From Raineya sp. (GTDB lineage Bacteria > Bacteroidota > Bacteroidia > Cytophagales > Thermonemataceae): 64,000 nt of DNA. Both the position numbers and the translations under genes were made by a program. The notes under the pieces were generated by a model. The model saw nothing but the letters and a program-made list of their open reading frames with translations, did no database searches and had not been told where the DNA came from. Where the stretch lies: the NCBI GenBank assembly GCA_025454915.1, contig JALONN010000017.1:1-64000 (forward strand), written 5' to 3'. Shown here one piece after another: positions 37,907 through 46,974 of this stretch; position 1 is the first letter of the stretch; every line of letters begins with the position of its first letter.

Positions 37907-38669
37907 TAAACTCTTTTTTGATTTAACGGAGAAAAATGTTTTTGAAGAAGATTTTGAAATTTCTCCCAGTAATAGAATTGCTGGAGGTGATCCTGATATA
38001 GAGGTTAACAGGATTCGAATGTATATAGGCAGTAATCCTGTAGTTTTTAATTTGAGAGAACTTTATGAAAAGGCAAAAAAAGAAATACCTCCTGAAATTG
38101 ATATTTTTACAAGTTATAATGTTTTTATCATTAATCATACAATTGGAGTTGTTCAGGAAGGTGGCTGGGATAAAGTTCAGCAAATTGGTTACAGAATGAG
38201 ATTTCTGACACCAAAAAAAGTCAGAGTTCTTGATGTACTGCCTCAGTCAAAATATATAAAAAAAATAGCGGGCATTTTCAACTTTGAAGCTGACTTACAT
38301 CTCAATGGAGAAATATCCAGTCCTGATAAAATAACAGATATAATTGAACAGGCAGATATTGCATCAGTGGGAATAGGCGGAAAATTGAGAGTTGCTACTA
38401 ACAGTTCCATTGTAGGTCGTTTTAGTTTTCAGGTAATTACGCCAGAAGTACAATCCATTGGTAAAGGAAGTGATTATTCTGAATGGATTTTTAACAAAAC
38501 TGACCGACCTCTTGTAGGAGATGATATTGAAATGTTTCAGATTGTACTGGCAGACAGATTTACGACTGAATTACCTTTCGAAGCTTGTATATACAGTACC
38601 ATCTCTACCTGGAATTTTTTACCATCAAGACGAAATTCAGACTGGGTACAGATTAAATGCAAACTATAA
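37899..38669 (+). CDS. Unrecognised partner of the CHAT-like protein
   Basis: This 256-aa protein has no signal peptide and no recognised domain. It appears beta-rich, with phrases such as VFNLRELYEKAKKEIPPEID, NVFIINHTIGVVQEGGWDKV and DIEMFQIVLADRFT, and a central EADLHLNGEIS / LRVATNSSIVGRFSFQVI sheet. It overlaps the upstream gene by 8 bp, so the two are co-translated and probably act together. Small proteins next to CHAT proteases are sometimes their cleavage substrates or pore effectors. The size (about 260 aa) would fit a gasdermin, but I see no gasdermin-like sequence and make no such assignment. Confidence 0.6.
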   Translation: MADKLFFDLTEKNVFEEDFEISPSNRIAGGDPDIEVNRIRMYIGSNPVVFNLRELYEKAKKEIPPEIDIFTSYNVFIINHTIGVVQEGGWDKVQQIGYRMRFLTPKKVRVLDVLPQSKYIKKIAGIFNFEADLHLNGEISSPDKITDIIEQADIASVGIGGKLRVATNSSIVGRFSFQVITPEVQSIGKGSDYSEWIFNKTDRPLVGDDIEMFQIVLADRFTTELPFEACIYSTISTWNFLPSRRNSDWVQIKCKL

Positions 38670-38877
38670 ATTATTTCAAACACTGTTTTACTCCATCCTA
38701 AACGTAAAACAATCAGAATACAGCTTTAATGCAACGTGAAAATTTTTTTGGGAGAATGTAACCTATATTGCTATTGTAAAAATACAACAAATAGCTCATT
38801 ATTATTTCTGTAGTTTTTAGGTTTATTTAGAGAAAGGTAAATTTTCTTCAAAGGAGAATAAACTTCATCAAACAAAT

Positions 38878-38933
38878 AAATGTTACAACATTTATTTGTA
38901 GCAAAAATGTCAAAAAGTATTAAAAATATTACA
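38878..38933 (+). promoter_or_regulatory. Half-copy of the two-palindrome element (copy 4)
   Basis: AAATGTTACAACATTT at 38878-38893 with AATATTACA at exactly +47 matches the left half of the element. The right palindrome is absent from the expected position (39030). It lies 160 bp before the 39094 gene. The rest of the gap 38670-39093 is A+T-rich, including an (AT)n run near 39020, without genes. Confidence 0.5.
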
Positions 38934-39093
38934 TAATAAATAACAACTAAGTAAAAAGAACAATTTAATTGATAATATTATTAGAAATAATTTTTATATA
39001 AACAATTGATTTTCAAAATTATATATATATATATTAATAAAATAAATATTCCTTGTACTTATTATCATTTAATATTTATTAAAAACAAGCAAG

Positions 39094-41001
39094 ATGAAAA
39101 ATTACTTACCATTAGTCGCAGCTTTTATTTTGATAGCAACACCAGTAAAAGCACAAGGACCAACACTTAGTTTGGTTGGTTCTAGTCCATCCTTTTCCAA
39201 AGGAAATATTAACACTGAAATCTTGACTCAAATCATTCAACAAAAGCAAGAAGAAGTCAAGAAAAAAGTTTTCAGAAATACAGTAATAGAAGGATTCAAT
39301 AACGCATCCTTTACTGGCAATCTGAAAAATTTCACAACCTACCATTATCTCTATAATGTAATGGATGTTTTGACCAATAGTAAGAATAAAACAGCTATGA
39401 CAAAATCAATCATTGAACACTCTACTGAGTTTGCTTATGTTTTTGGACTTGCTTTATATATTACAGAAGTAAACGACCAAAAGATATATGGTTCTATAAC
39501 ACTTAATAAAAGCATCTTTACAAATATTGAACGAGAAATACAAGACGGTAAACTTAAACCATCTCATGATGTAGCAACTTTTAACCTTATAATTGACATT
39601 TGCTATGATGTTATACTAAACAATGATAATCTTCAAAAAACGTTTAAATTTAAAGATGATTTATCAGATAAAAGTTTTAAGAAATGGTATGAAAGCGATA
39701 ATTGTTTCAAACTAACTTCTAATGCTTTTAATTCTATCATTAGCAATTTAAAGGAAACTAATAATTTGAATATACTTGCAAAATTCAAACTTATTGACAA
39801 AAATGTATATAATCAACTAAAAACTGATAATGATAAAAAGAACTACTTACTATCACAACAAGCATCACTAATATCTCTTGAAGATAACATTAAAGTACAT
39901 TTAACTAATTTGAATACAATGGCGAATGGAATTCAAATAACCATTGATAATTTGAAAACATTACAATCAAAAATATCCAATGAGGGAGTAAGAAAATCTG
40001 TTGATGATTTACTTTCTTCTTTGGCAGAATTACCAGCCACTACTTTAAAAACTGAAATCGAAAAAATTAATACAGAATACATAGAAGATTTAACCACTGA
40101 ACAAAAGGGAAAATTTACAGCAATTGCATCTGCTATTAATACAAATTATGACCAATACAGACAATTGATAGGATTATATGTTGGGCTTAAAAAGTTCAAC
40201 TATAAGGATTTCACATTATCAAAAGACCAATATTATGCAATGAAGTATGTATTAGTGCAATTTCTAAATTTTGCTAAGAATCGATTTGACAATCATGTTG
40301 CAACAAGCGTAATTGATTTCTTAATTCAAAATACCATTGTGGAATATATGAAACAGAATTCAGATAATTCAGTCATAGAAAAAAATGCTAGATTATCTGA
40401 CAAGGGTTATTTATACATTGATGTGGAATCCATTATTTCAGCAGTTGACCAATATTACAATCCAAGCACAAGAAAAAGTAGTATTGCATCTAGTTGGTGG
40501 TTTATTAATCCAAGACCTTTTTTTTCAATTGGCACTAACTATGGGTACTTTATGAATAAAAACACATTGGCTAAAGACGATGCAGGAAACCCTGTAAATT
40601 TGCAGAATTTATATTTTGCGAGTGAAAAAATTGGATTTAAAATAAAATTTTTTGATAATAAGTATTCACGCTCATTTAAACCTGGAGAGAAATTTTATTA
40701 TAAAGGAACTGAACAAGTTTGGAAAAGACCACAACCGATAGCAACTGTGAGCGATATGCACTTAATATTTTATGCCTCAGGACTTCTTTATAATATAATT
40801 GATATTAAATCGAATGAAAATTTTAATTATGCAGTCGTAGGTTCAAGTTTAGGGATTACTTTCTTCAATGGACTAAATGTGAATTTTGGTTTTGCTTGCC
40901 CATTTACTGACAAGCGATTTAACAGTGATAATATCTTCTTAAATGTGGGTTTTGACATACCAATAGTTGAATATATTGCTGCATTGAGAAAGAAGAATTA
41001 G
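39094..41001 (+). CDS. Exported envelope protein of unknown function
   Basis: This 635-aa protein has a clear signal peptide (LVAAFILIATPVKAQ). The first 440 mature residues are mostly helical with probable coiled coils (NIKVHLTNLNTMANGIQITI; TTLKTEIEKINTEYIEDLTT). The last 180 are strand-rich with aromatic termini (FFSIGTNYGYFM; LHLIFYASGLLYN-like; FNGLNVNFGFACPF; FLNVGFDIPIVEY), like an outer-membrane beta-sheet or small barrel. I recognise no family. It stands alone behind a half-copy of the two-palindrome element. An envelope-associated effector or surface protein is possible. Confidence 0.65.
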   Translation: MKNYLPLVAAFILIATPVKAQGPTLSLVGSSPSFSKGNINTEILTQIIQQKQEEVKKKVFRNTVIEGFNNASFTGNLKNFTTYHYLYNVMDVLTNSKNKTAMTKSIIEHSTEFAYVFGLALYITEVNDQKIYGSITLNKSIFTNIEREIQDGKLKPSHDVATFNLIIDICYDVILNNDNLQKTFKFKDDLSDKSFKKWYESDNCFKLTSNAFNSIISNLKETNNLNILAKFKLIDKNVYNQLKTDNDKKNYLLSQQASLISLEDNIKVHLTNLNTMANGIQITIDNLKTLQSKISNEGVRKSVDDLLSSLAELPATTLKTEIEKINTEYIEDLTTEQKGKFTAIASAINTNYDQYRQLIGLYVGLKKFNYKDFTLSKDQYYAMKYVLVQFLNFAKNRFDNHVATSVIDFLIQNTIVEYMKQNSDNSVIEKNARLSDKGYLYIDVESIISAVDQYYNPSTRKSSIASSWWFINPRPFFSIGTNYGYFMNKNTLAKDDAGNPVNLQNLYFASEKIGFKIKFFDNKYSRSFKPGEKFYYKGTEQVWKRPQPIATVSDMHLIFYASGLLYNIIDIKSNENFNYAVVGSSLGITFFNGLNVNFGFACPFTDKRFNSDNIFLNVGFDIPIVEYIAALRKKN

Positions 41002-41173
41002 CAAAATAAAATGTTGGAGAAATTAGAACAATACACAATATCATCTATCTAAAAGTGATGGTTCAGTGGTTAAGTCAAGTTTTGTACTTCTATCAAAGTT
41101 TCTGCTTGATTGACAAAAATGCAACCTTCAGGTAACTATGAAATATTAGCAACAAACCAAAAACCTTTCAACA

Positions 41174-41439
41174 ATGACAGAAACAAAAGACATCATTAGT
41201 TTTTTAGACAGAAAGTTTAAGATAGTAAAACATTTAAAATCGAAAAACTAGTTAATAAACTTAAAGTTGGAGAAACTATTCCTAAAGGCACACTTGTGAT
41301 TATGGTTTCAGGTGATACTCAATTACAACTAAAGATTTTAGAGAAAGATCCACCAAATAAAGGCTTTTCAACACCATTACTTTTAAATGATTTTGCAAAA
41401 TCAAAAAATATCACCCTAATTATTTGCATTGGTATTTAA
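41174..41439 (+). pseudogene. Frame-shifted small gene remnant
   Basis: ATG 41174 opens a frame (MTETKDIISFLDRKFKIVKH) that stops after 25 codons. A second frame overlapping its end continues with KLVNKLKVGETIPKGTLVIM, then SGDTQLQLKILEKDPPNKGF, and stops at 41439. Together they look like one decayed protein of about 85 aa. It is not recognised. The rest of the gap 41002-41829 shows no gene. Confidence 0.35.
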
Positions 41440-41829
41440 GTTTAAATGAAATAAGAGAGCATTGGAATTGCTACAAGTATTTTTTGATAATAGAAAATAA
41501 AAATGGCACTATCTTATTGTACTGAAAAAAGTAGACACAAAAGTCAATCAATATGCATTCAAGAATAGGATAAAAAACAAAAAAATGAATTTAGGCAAAT
41601 AATTAAAAGGTAGTAAATTTTTGACACTAAACCAGACACAATGTGTTGATATTTTAAAATTAAGTATTTTATCATCAGTATATTATTTTTTACAATACTG
41701 GAGTGGAGGAGAAGCGAACTTAATATTTTTTACCTTTTTCTGAAGAAAGAAACTCCAAAATATACATGCAATTTCGTAGACTGTTTAAAATGATAACTAT
41801 ATTTAGAAGTCATTATTCAAGAGAATTAA

Positions 41830-42318
41830 ATGAAAAAAATAATTGTCATTATTATCTTATTACAGATAGTCTCTCTACTATCTTATTCTCAAACTTTTAA
41901 TTTTACTAACTCAATTCATAAAGTTGGTGATTTATTAATAAGAGGGCAATTATTTACTCCTGATTGCCACATTTCTGTTAAAGAAATACCATTTATTGAC
42001 AGCTTAGGAAAGTTTTTATCAAAAAATACCCAAATAATAATACTTATTGAATTTCACACAGATATCAGAGGCAGTGAGGAACTTAATAAGAGTAGTACTG
42101 AAATATGTGGTAAAAATAGACTAGAAAAGTATTTTAATTATCGTTATCCAGATATAACAAAAGACAGAATTCAATATGCTTGTATTGGAGAATCTCAACC
42201 TATTTACTCACAAACTGATATTGATAAAATAAAAGATTTGAAAGAGAAAGAATTCGCTCATTCAAAAAATAGACGAACCATTGTAAAAATCATACAAATA
42301 AAGATAGAAAAAAACTAA
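41830..42318 (+). CDS. OmpA-like C-terminal domain protein
   Basis: This 162-aa exported protein has a signal peptide (IIVIIILLQIVSLLSYSQ) and a degenerate OmpA/MotB peptidoglycan-binding domain: ILIEFHTDIRGSEELNKSST (the HTDxxGSxExN pattern), KNRLEKYFNYRYPDITKDRI and CIGESQPIY. In intact OmpA domains an aspartate and arginine bind diaminopimelate; here HTD-I-R-G-S and GKNRLEKY retain the outline. It has no beta barrel, so it would be a periplasmic or outer-membrane-associated small protein. It is a single gene, convergent with the downstream nuclease gene. Confidence 0.7.
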   Translation: MKKIIVIIILLQIVSLLSYSQTFNFTNSIHKVGDLLIRGQLFTPDCHISVKEIPFIDSLGKFLSKNTQIIILIEFHTDIRGSEELNKSSTEICGKNRLEKYFNYRYPDITKDRIQYACIGESQPIYSQTDIDKIKDLKEKEFAHSKNRRTIVKIIQIKIEKN

Positions 42319-42359
42319 AAAAACTTCAATAAAAGATTAATGGTTAATAAATGAGTTCA

Positions 42360-43619
42360 TTATTCATCTAAAACTTCAATGGCACTTTCATTCTCAATAT
42401 TCATAGTGGGTGTGCCATTGAATTCTGTTACTTTGCCAGTTACATAAATCTTTTTTCCCATTAAAAATTCTTCTGGAGCATAACTGAAATTGGAAACCTT
42501 ATCCTTAAAGATAGAAATACTAAAAATCTGATTGGGAAAACGTTTGTCCAAATTGATGAAGATATTTCCTTTGGAAGAAAGTTTTGTTGAAACCACTGTT
42601 CCACAGACCTTAATTTTCTTTCCAGAATTGATATATATTTTGGCTTGTACAGTATTAAATGTATTGGTTGGTAAATCAGGAGGATATATAGGCTCCACAT
42701 CTTCTTGTTCTGAAGGAGTCAGAAAAGGTTTGGGATTCTTTTGATTTTTGATGATACTTTTAATTTGAGGGTCTAAACCTGCAAAAAACTCTATTCCTGT
42801 CAGTTTTTCTATGGTAGCAATATCAGTGGCATAACTTTCATGTGGATATTGTGCTTTCTGGTTGGGCATCAAAAAAGCAATGGCTCTTTGATTTTTAAGG
42901 TCAAGAGCTATTTTGAAGTATTGTTCAGGAATACTGACTTGATTCCTGGCTTCAGGTATTTTAGGAAGGTTATCTTTCAAAACAGGTCCAGTAATGACTA
43001 CCAATTCAGTTTGTGGATTTCTTACAAGATAAGCTCTCATCATATCTTCCAGTTTTGCCCAAGAATCTCTGTTAAATTCAGGACGTTGAGGAGACATATT
43101 GGAGTAAAAATAACTTTCTGAAAGGGCTTTTTGAGACCAAGAGAAATCTGCTGAAGGAGCCAAATGTCCTCTATCGAAACCAAAACCTTTGTAAGTAGAA
43201 CCTCCTTTGGCTTTTGAATCAGGTGTTTTGAGGAAATAATCTTGTTCATTGGTAGAACCTGTTTTAATTTTAGGGTCAGGTCTAAAATCATTGCTTCTCC
43301 CCTCTTTTCCTTTCAAAATATCAGGTGTTATGATATGAGCCACCCATTTGGCTTGTTCATGAGTTTCCAAGTAAACCAGCGTCATGGCTGAGTGTTCAAT
43401 CAATTCTTCTCCTGTCTGAAGTTTGGGGATACCATATTTTTTGAGATCCTCTCTGATTCGAGCAAGTTTGAGTCCTTCAATAGACGATTCAATCTGTTTG
43501 ATCTTCCTTTGATAAAATCCAATGGAATCCTCTTTCATTTTGATTTTTTCCTGAATACTTTGAGCCTGTAAAGAAGAACTCATGAAGATAAAAGAAACGA
43601 TTTGAAGAACCTTTTGCAT
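42360..43619 (-). CDS. Exported DNA/RNA non-specific endonuclease (NUC1 family) with OB-fold tail
   Basis: This 419-aa protein has a signal peptide (VLQIVSFIFMSSSLQAQ) and a short coiled coil (about 22-50). The beta-beta-alpha metal nuclease domain at about 90-285 has the catalytic DRGHLAPSADF motif and the Mg-binding asparagine in NMSPQRPEFNRDSW. The C-terminal 100 residues (KIYINSGKKIKVCGTVVSTK; GKKIYVTGKVTEFNG) resemble an OB-fold nucleic-acid-binding domain. It probably degrades extracellular or periplasmic DNA and RNA for nutrient uptake or against incoming DNA. All active-site residues are present. Confidence 0.88.
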   Translation of the reverse strand: MQKVLQIVSFIFMSSSLQAQSIQEKIKMKEDSIGFYQRKIKQIESSIEGLKLARIREDLKKYGIPKLQTGEELIEHSAMTLVYLETHEQAKWVAHIITPDILKGKEGRSNDFRPDPKIKTGSTNEQDYFLKTPDSKAKGGSTYKGFGFDRGHLAPSADFSWSQKALSESYFYSNMSPQRPEFNRDSWAKLEDMMRAYLVRNPQTELVVITGPVLKDNLPKIPEARNQVSIPEQYFKIALDLKNQRAIAFLMPNQKAQYPHESYATDIATIEKLTGIEFFAGLDPQIKSIIKNQKNPKPFLTPSEQEDVEPIYPPDLPTNTFNTVQAKIYINSGKKIKVCGTVVSTKLSSKGNIFINLDKRFPNQIFSISIFKDKVSNFSYAPEEFLMGKKIYVTGKVTEFNGTPTMNIENESAIEVLDE

Positions 43620-43754
43620 AGATATTTTTTCTAAAAATAAATAGAATATCTAAAAATAGTGAGAATCTTCCGTCAAGATTATGTTAAATCTATCCAAACC
43701 TTTTTTTCAAAAAACCGTATATCCCAAAGCATAGTGTTCAATTTTTGTTTAAAT

Positions 43755-43787
43755 AGAAAAGGCTTTGTTTCTGACAGAGCCTTTTCT
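43755..43787 (-). terminator. Hairpin terminator
   Basis: AGAAAAGGCTTTG pairs with CAGAGCCTTTTCT (one G-T mismatch, 13-bp stem, 7-nt loop). It lies downstream of the minus-strand membrane-protein gene, and the flanks are T/A-rich on both sides, so it may work in both directions. Confidence 0.75.
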
Positions 43788-43865
43788 AATTTTAACTGGT
43801 AAATATTTTTGAGATATAAATCTATCATGAAATAGCTGAAATGATCAGAAGGAGTCTCTAGAATA

Positions 43866-44180
43866 TCAATATCTATTAAAAAACGATTGTAATATAGAAG
43901 TATATAAAATTAAAAAAGTATTAATCATGGGAAATAAGGATAATACAAATTTATAGTGATCTTTTTTATAATAACCAATACTATTTCTAATACAAAGTAC
44001 CATAATAGTGAGCATGAGTGGACAGTATATTAAGTAAAGATATATACCTTGATATTTTCTGGGCATGTATCCATATTCAAATAAAAGATTTATTGGGAGA
44101 TGAATAATCATCATGAACAAATACATAAAAAGTATTCGTTTTGGATCTTGCCATTTTTTTCCTGATAATAAAAACATCAT
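43866..44180 (-). CDS. Small three-span membrane protein
   Basis: This 104-aa protein has three predicted transmembrane segments (about 17-37, 48-64, 80-99), with a conserved-looking basic start (SGKKWQDPKRI). It is not recognised. Gene reality rests on the regular hydrophobic pattern, the positive-inside residues between spans and a terminator 80 bp downstream. Confidence 0.5.
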   Translation of the reverse strand: MMFLLSGKKWQDPKRILFMYLFMMIIHLPINLLFEYGYMPRKYQGIYLYLIYCPLMLTIMVLCIRNSIGYYKKDHYKFVLSLFPMINTFLILYTSILQSFFNRY

Positions 44181-45636
44181 TTATGTAAGTTTATTTTTTA
44201 TCAAATGGTATTTTCTTCCATCTGTTCTTATATTTTGACTCAAAAAACTAAATATGACTGATGATAATAGCTGAAAATTTTGTAGTCTGAAATCAATTCT
44301 CCTACTTCATTTTCCTAACTCTTTGTTTTCTATGGAAAGTATTTAACTTATCAATGTTTTATATCCATATCTTTTTCACACCTCAAAAATTATGGAAAAA
44401 ATTACTAAAAACTTCCAAAAATCAAAAAATGGATTGGAGTCTTCAGAGAAAATTGAAAAATTTCTTCTGCTTTGAGTTCAAAAAACTAATGAAGGTAGAT
44501 GAGTTTTTTTAAAAAAACGAGTTAAATCAAGAATAAAAAATAAAAAAAACTCGTTTAAAAAACTCCACTTGAAAAAATCCTGAAATTTTTTTAAAAAGAA
44601 CTCGTTTAAAAAACTGATTTTGTTAAAAAGTGAGAATTCTTCTGAAGAAAATTTAAAAAAAACTCGTTCAAAAAACTCAATCTGAAAAAATCCTGAAAAT
44701 TTTTTAAAAAGAACCCGTTTAAAAAACTGATTTTGAGAAAAAAATTTAAAAAAAACTGGTTTAAAAAACTCAAAATTTGTTTTTTTCTTGAATTTGATAG
44801 AAAAATATGCCTCTAATGGGTGTATTATTTGATAAATAAAAGCCTAAAACCTTGGCATCCTTCATACTTTTGCTGTTTCTTATCATTAACTATATTTTTT
44901 CCACCTCAAGAAACCAATCTTTTTGTAAAAACCATCCAAGAAAATTAAACATTTACCTTGAAAAAAAATCAAAAATCTTAATTTTTCAAAAATTAATTGA
45001 AGAAAATCGGAAAAAACTTCCAAAAAATTTTAGAAAATCAGTCAAAATTTTTCACCTCTAAATACGAAATCCCCCAAAACCAAAAAATGTACTTGAGTCC
45101 TTCAGAAAAAATCGAAGAAAACCGAAAAAAACCTTTCTAATTTGAGTTCAAAAAAACGTCTCTTTCTTCATTTATCTTTTTTTTTACAAAAAAGATAAAA
45201 AAAAATCGAAGAAAATCCCAAAAAATCGAGAAAAATCGGAAAAAACCTTTTTTTTTTCAGAAAAAGTTAAAAAAAATGGAAGAAATTCTTCATTTTTTAT
45301 CAAAAATTGAAGAAAATCAAAAAAAAGCGTTTAAAAAACCCGTTCGGAAAATATAAAAATCAAAAAATGATCAAAAAAAATCGAAAAAAAACGCTTAAAA
45401 TACAATCAAGTACAATTCGACACCGTAAAAAACGCAAAAAATCGGGTATTATCAAGCTAAAAACAGTTTTTTGAACCGAGAAAACCTATATAAATAGGCA
45501 AAAATTGAGGTTTATCATCTCTTTTTTACCCTCATTTTCTAGGTGTCTTTACTATTATTTTGAAAATATTTTATTTTTTTGAATCTAATGGCTACTAAAA
45601 AGCATATATTATCTTAAAATAGGTTCAAAATAAAAG
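44181..45636. other. Long purine-rich, gene-free region
   Basis: About 1.45 kb without a convincing gene. The plus strand is dominated by A-runs broken by short TCG, CTCG and TTTT pieces (for example AAAATCGAAGAAAATC repeated with variation at 45100-45260 and 45300-45400). The one long frame here (44852-45061) is a lysine/asparagine-rich low-complexity translation and is not accepted. A separate tandem repeat inside the region is listed next. Confidence 0.6.
44549..44775. repeat. 113-bp higher-order tandem repeat
   Basis: Short motif ACTCGTTTAAAAAACT (or near variants) occurs at 44549, 44600, 44662, 44713 and 44755. The pair 44549/44600 and the pair 44662/44713 are both 51 bp apart, and the pairs are 113 bp apart, with GAAAAAATCCTGAAA shared in the same position of each unit. 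So a two-motif unit has been duplicated. No coding role is seen. Confidence 0.65.
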
Positions 45637-46533
45637 TCATGGATGCTCTTGTTTTCCCTTCTTTGAAGAGTCAGATTTATATTTGTTTTTGAATGCAGTG
45701 ATGGTCATAGAAGTATATTTCTTGAAAATCTTGGAAAAGTGAGCTGTGTCAAGATAACCCAAATGAAAAGCAATATCAGAAAGAGAAGCCTTTGGATGAA
45801 GCATCCACATTCTTTGGGCTTGTAAGACCACTCTTGTTAAAATGACCTGAGTCAGAGTCTGCCCAGAAATCTTTACACAAATTCTGTTGAGATGTTTGAG
45901 AGAAATTCCCATCTCTTTGGCATAAAACAAAGGAGATTTTTCCATTTTGAAGGATTCTTCTAAAATGTGCTCAAAAGTTTTCCACTGTTTTTGATAAAGA
46001 ACAGAACCTTTTAGCTCCTCTAAATACACATAATGAGGCATTTGAAGTAAGAGATAATGGAGTAAATGTAGCATTTTTTCTAATCTTCCATGATCATCAC
46101 TTTGATAAGCTTTCACCATTAAATCCATCAGAAAAGCAAGCTCTGTTTCTGCTTCCTTCAAGACCCTCATATCATCTCTCTTTTGAGAAAACCATTGAAA
46201 ATCAGTAATCTGTTTTCCTCCAAAATAAAATTGATAGATTTCTTTGGTGAAAAATAAAAGATAGCCTTTCACCTCTTTTGAAAACGCTAAACCATGAACC
46301 TGAGAGGGTTCTACCATGCAAAAAGAACCTGGTTTCAAAAGATATTCCTTTCCATCCACCTCATGTGTGCCAGAACCTTGAGTAATATATAACATCCAAT
46401 AAAGATCATGAATATGAGGCTTTGTGATAGTAGCATATTTTTCTAAATGTTTCTCCAAGGTATTAGCATAAAGGGATTCTTCTGCAGGACAACATTTCAA
46501 TTTTTCTTTGGAAGTTTTAAAAGGATTCTTCAT
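45637..46533 (-). CDS. AraC-family transcriptional regulator
   Basis: This 298-aa protein has an N-terminal AraC-type cupin sensor domain (about 30-140: HIHDLYWMLYITQGSGTHEV; YLLKPGSFCMVEPSQVHGLA). The C-terminal double helix-turn-helix (about 190-285) has the family signature LSDIAFHLGYLDTAHFSKIF followed by KKYTSMTITAFKNKYK. It would regulate a target promoter in response to a small ligand. It is flanked on both sides by long non-coding stretches, so no target operon is evident. The start is the ATG placing KNPFKTSKEKLKCCPAEES before the cupin. Confidence 0.9.
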   Translation of the reverse strand: MKNPFKTSKEKLKCCPAEESLYANTLEKHLEKYATITKPHIHDLYWMLYITQGSGTHEVDGKEYLLKPGSFCMVEPSQVHGLAFSKEVKGYLLFFTKEIYQFYFGGKQITDFQWFSQKRDDMRVLKEAETELAFLMDLMVKAYQSDDHGRLEKMLHLLHYLLLQMPHYVYLEELKGSVLYQKQWKTFEHILEESFKMEKSPLFYAKEMGISLKHLNRICVKISGQTLTQVILTRVVLQAQRMWMLHPKASLSDIAFHLGYLDTAHFSKIFKKYTSMTITAFKNKYKSDSSKKGKQEHP

Positions 46534-46816
46534 CAGTCTTTTTTATACGATAAAACTCAAACATTTATTTCAACACAAATATAAATGGTCTTTTCTATAC
46601 AAAATATATTCTATCAAATATTTCATTTTGATTTGAAATCCAAGACAATACCAAAAAAGTCTTTTGAATACTTTATATTACTCATTTTATCTCATTTTCA
46701 AAATAAATGTGTCTTTTTTAGACTAATTTTAATCCATCCAGTTACAAGCCAAATAGGTGTCTAAAAGTCAAAATTAAAGAGACTATACACTTTTAGGGAA
46801 AACCAGCTCAAAAAAC

Positions 46817-46974
46817 TGTGGATAACTATTGTGGACAAGTCATTTTTCATGAAAAAAGCATATCATGCAAAAGTGCCTCAGGACGCTGTATTCGATAGTT
46901 CCATTTCAAGTTGCACGCCATAGAATACTAATATAATTTAACATAATTAATACGAATGTTTAATTTGTGGATAA
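46817..46974. other. Cluster of DnaA-box matches
   Basis: The gap 46534-47761 contains no accepted gene. In it, TGTGGATAA (perfect reverse complement of the DnaA box TTATCCACA) occurs at 46817-46825 and again at 46966-46974. A one-mismatch form, TGTGGACAA, lies at 46830-46838, 13 bp from the first. All three have the same orientation. A+T-rich DNA flanks them. Small hairpins (GGAAGTAACTTCC; ACATTCTTTGGAATGT) lie at about 47018-47051. A replication origin or DnaA-regulated site is possible. Confidence 0.45.

Noticed and set aside
37899..38669. Gasdermin identity for the partner of the CHAT-like protein
   Set aside because: Only the size and gene order fit; I see no gasdermin-like N-terminal sequence.
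41500..41640. Insertion-sequence end (AAAGTAGACAC-type motif)
   Set aside because: No matching inverted end, target duplication or transposase reading frame could be found nearby.
44852..45061. 69-aa open frame on the plus strand
   Set aside because: Translation of low-complexity A-rich DNA, no domain, no ribosome site, inside the purine-rich repeat region.
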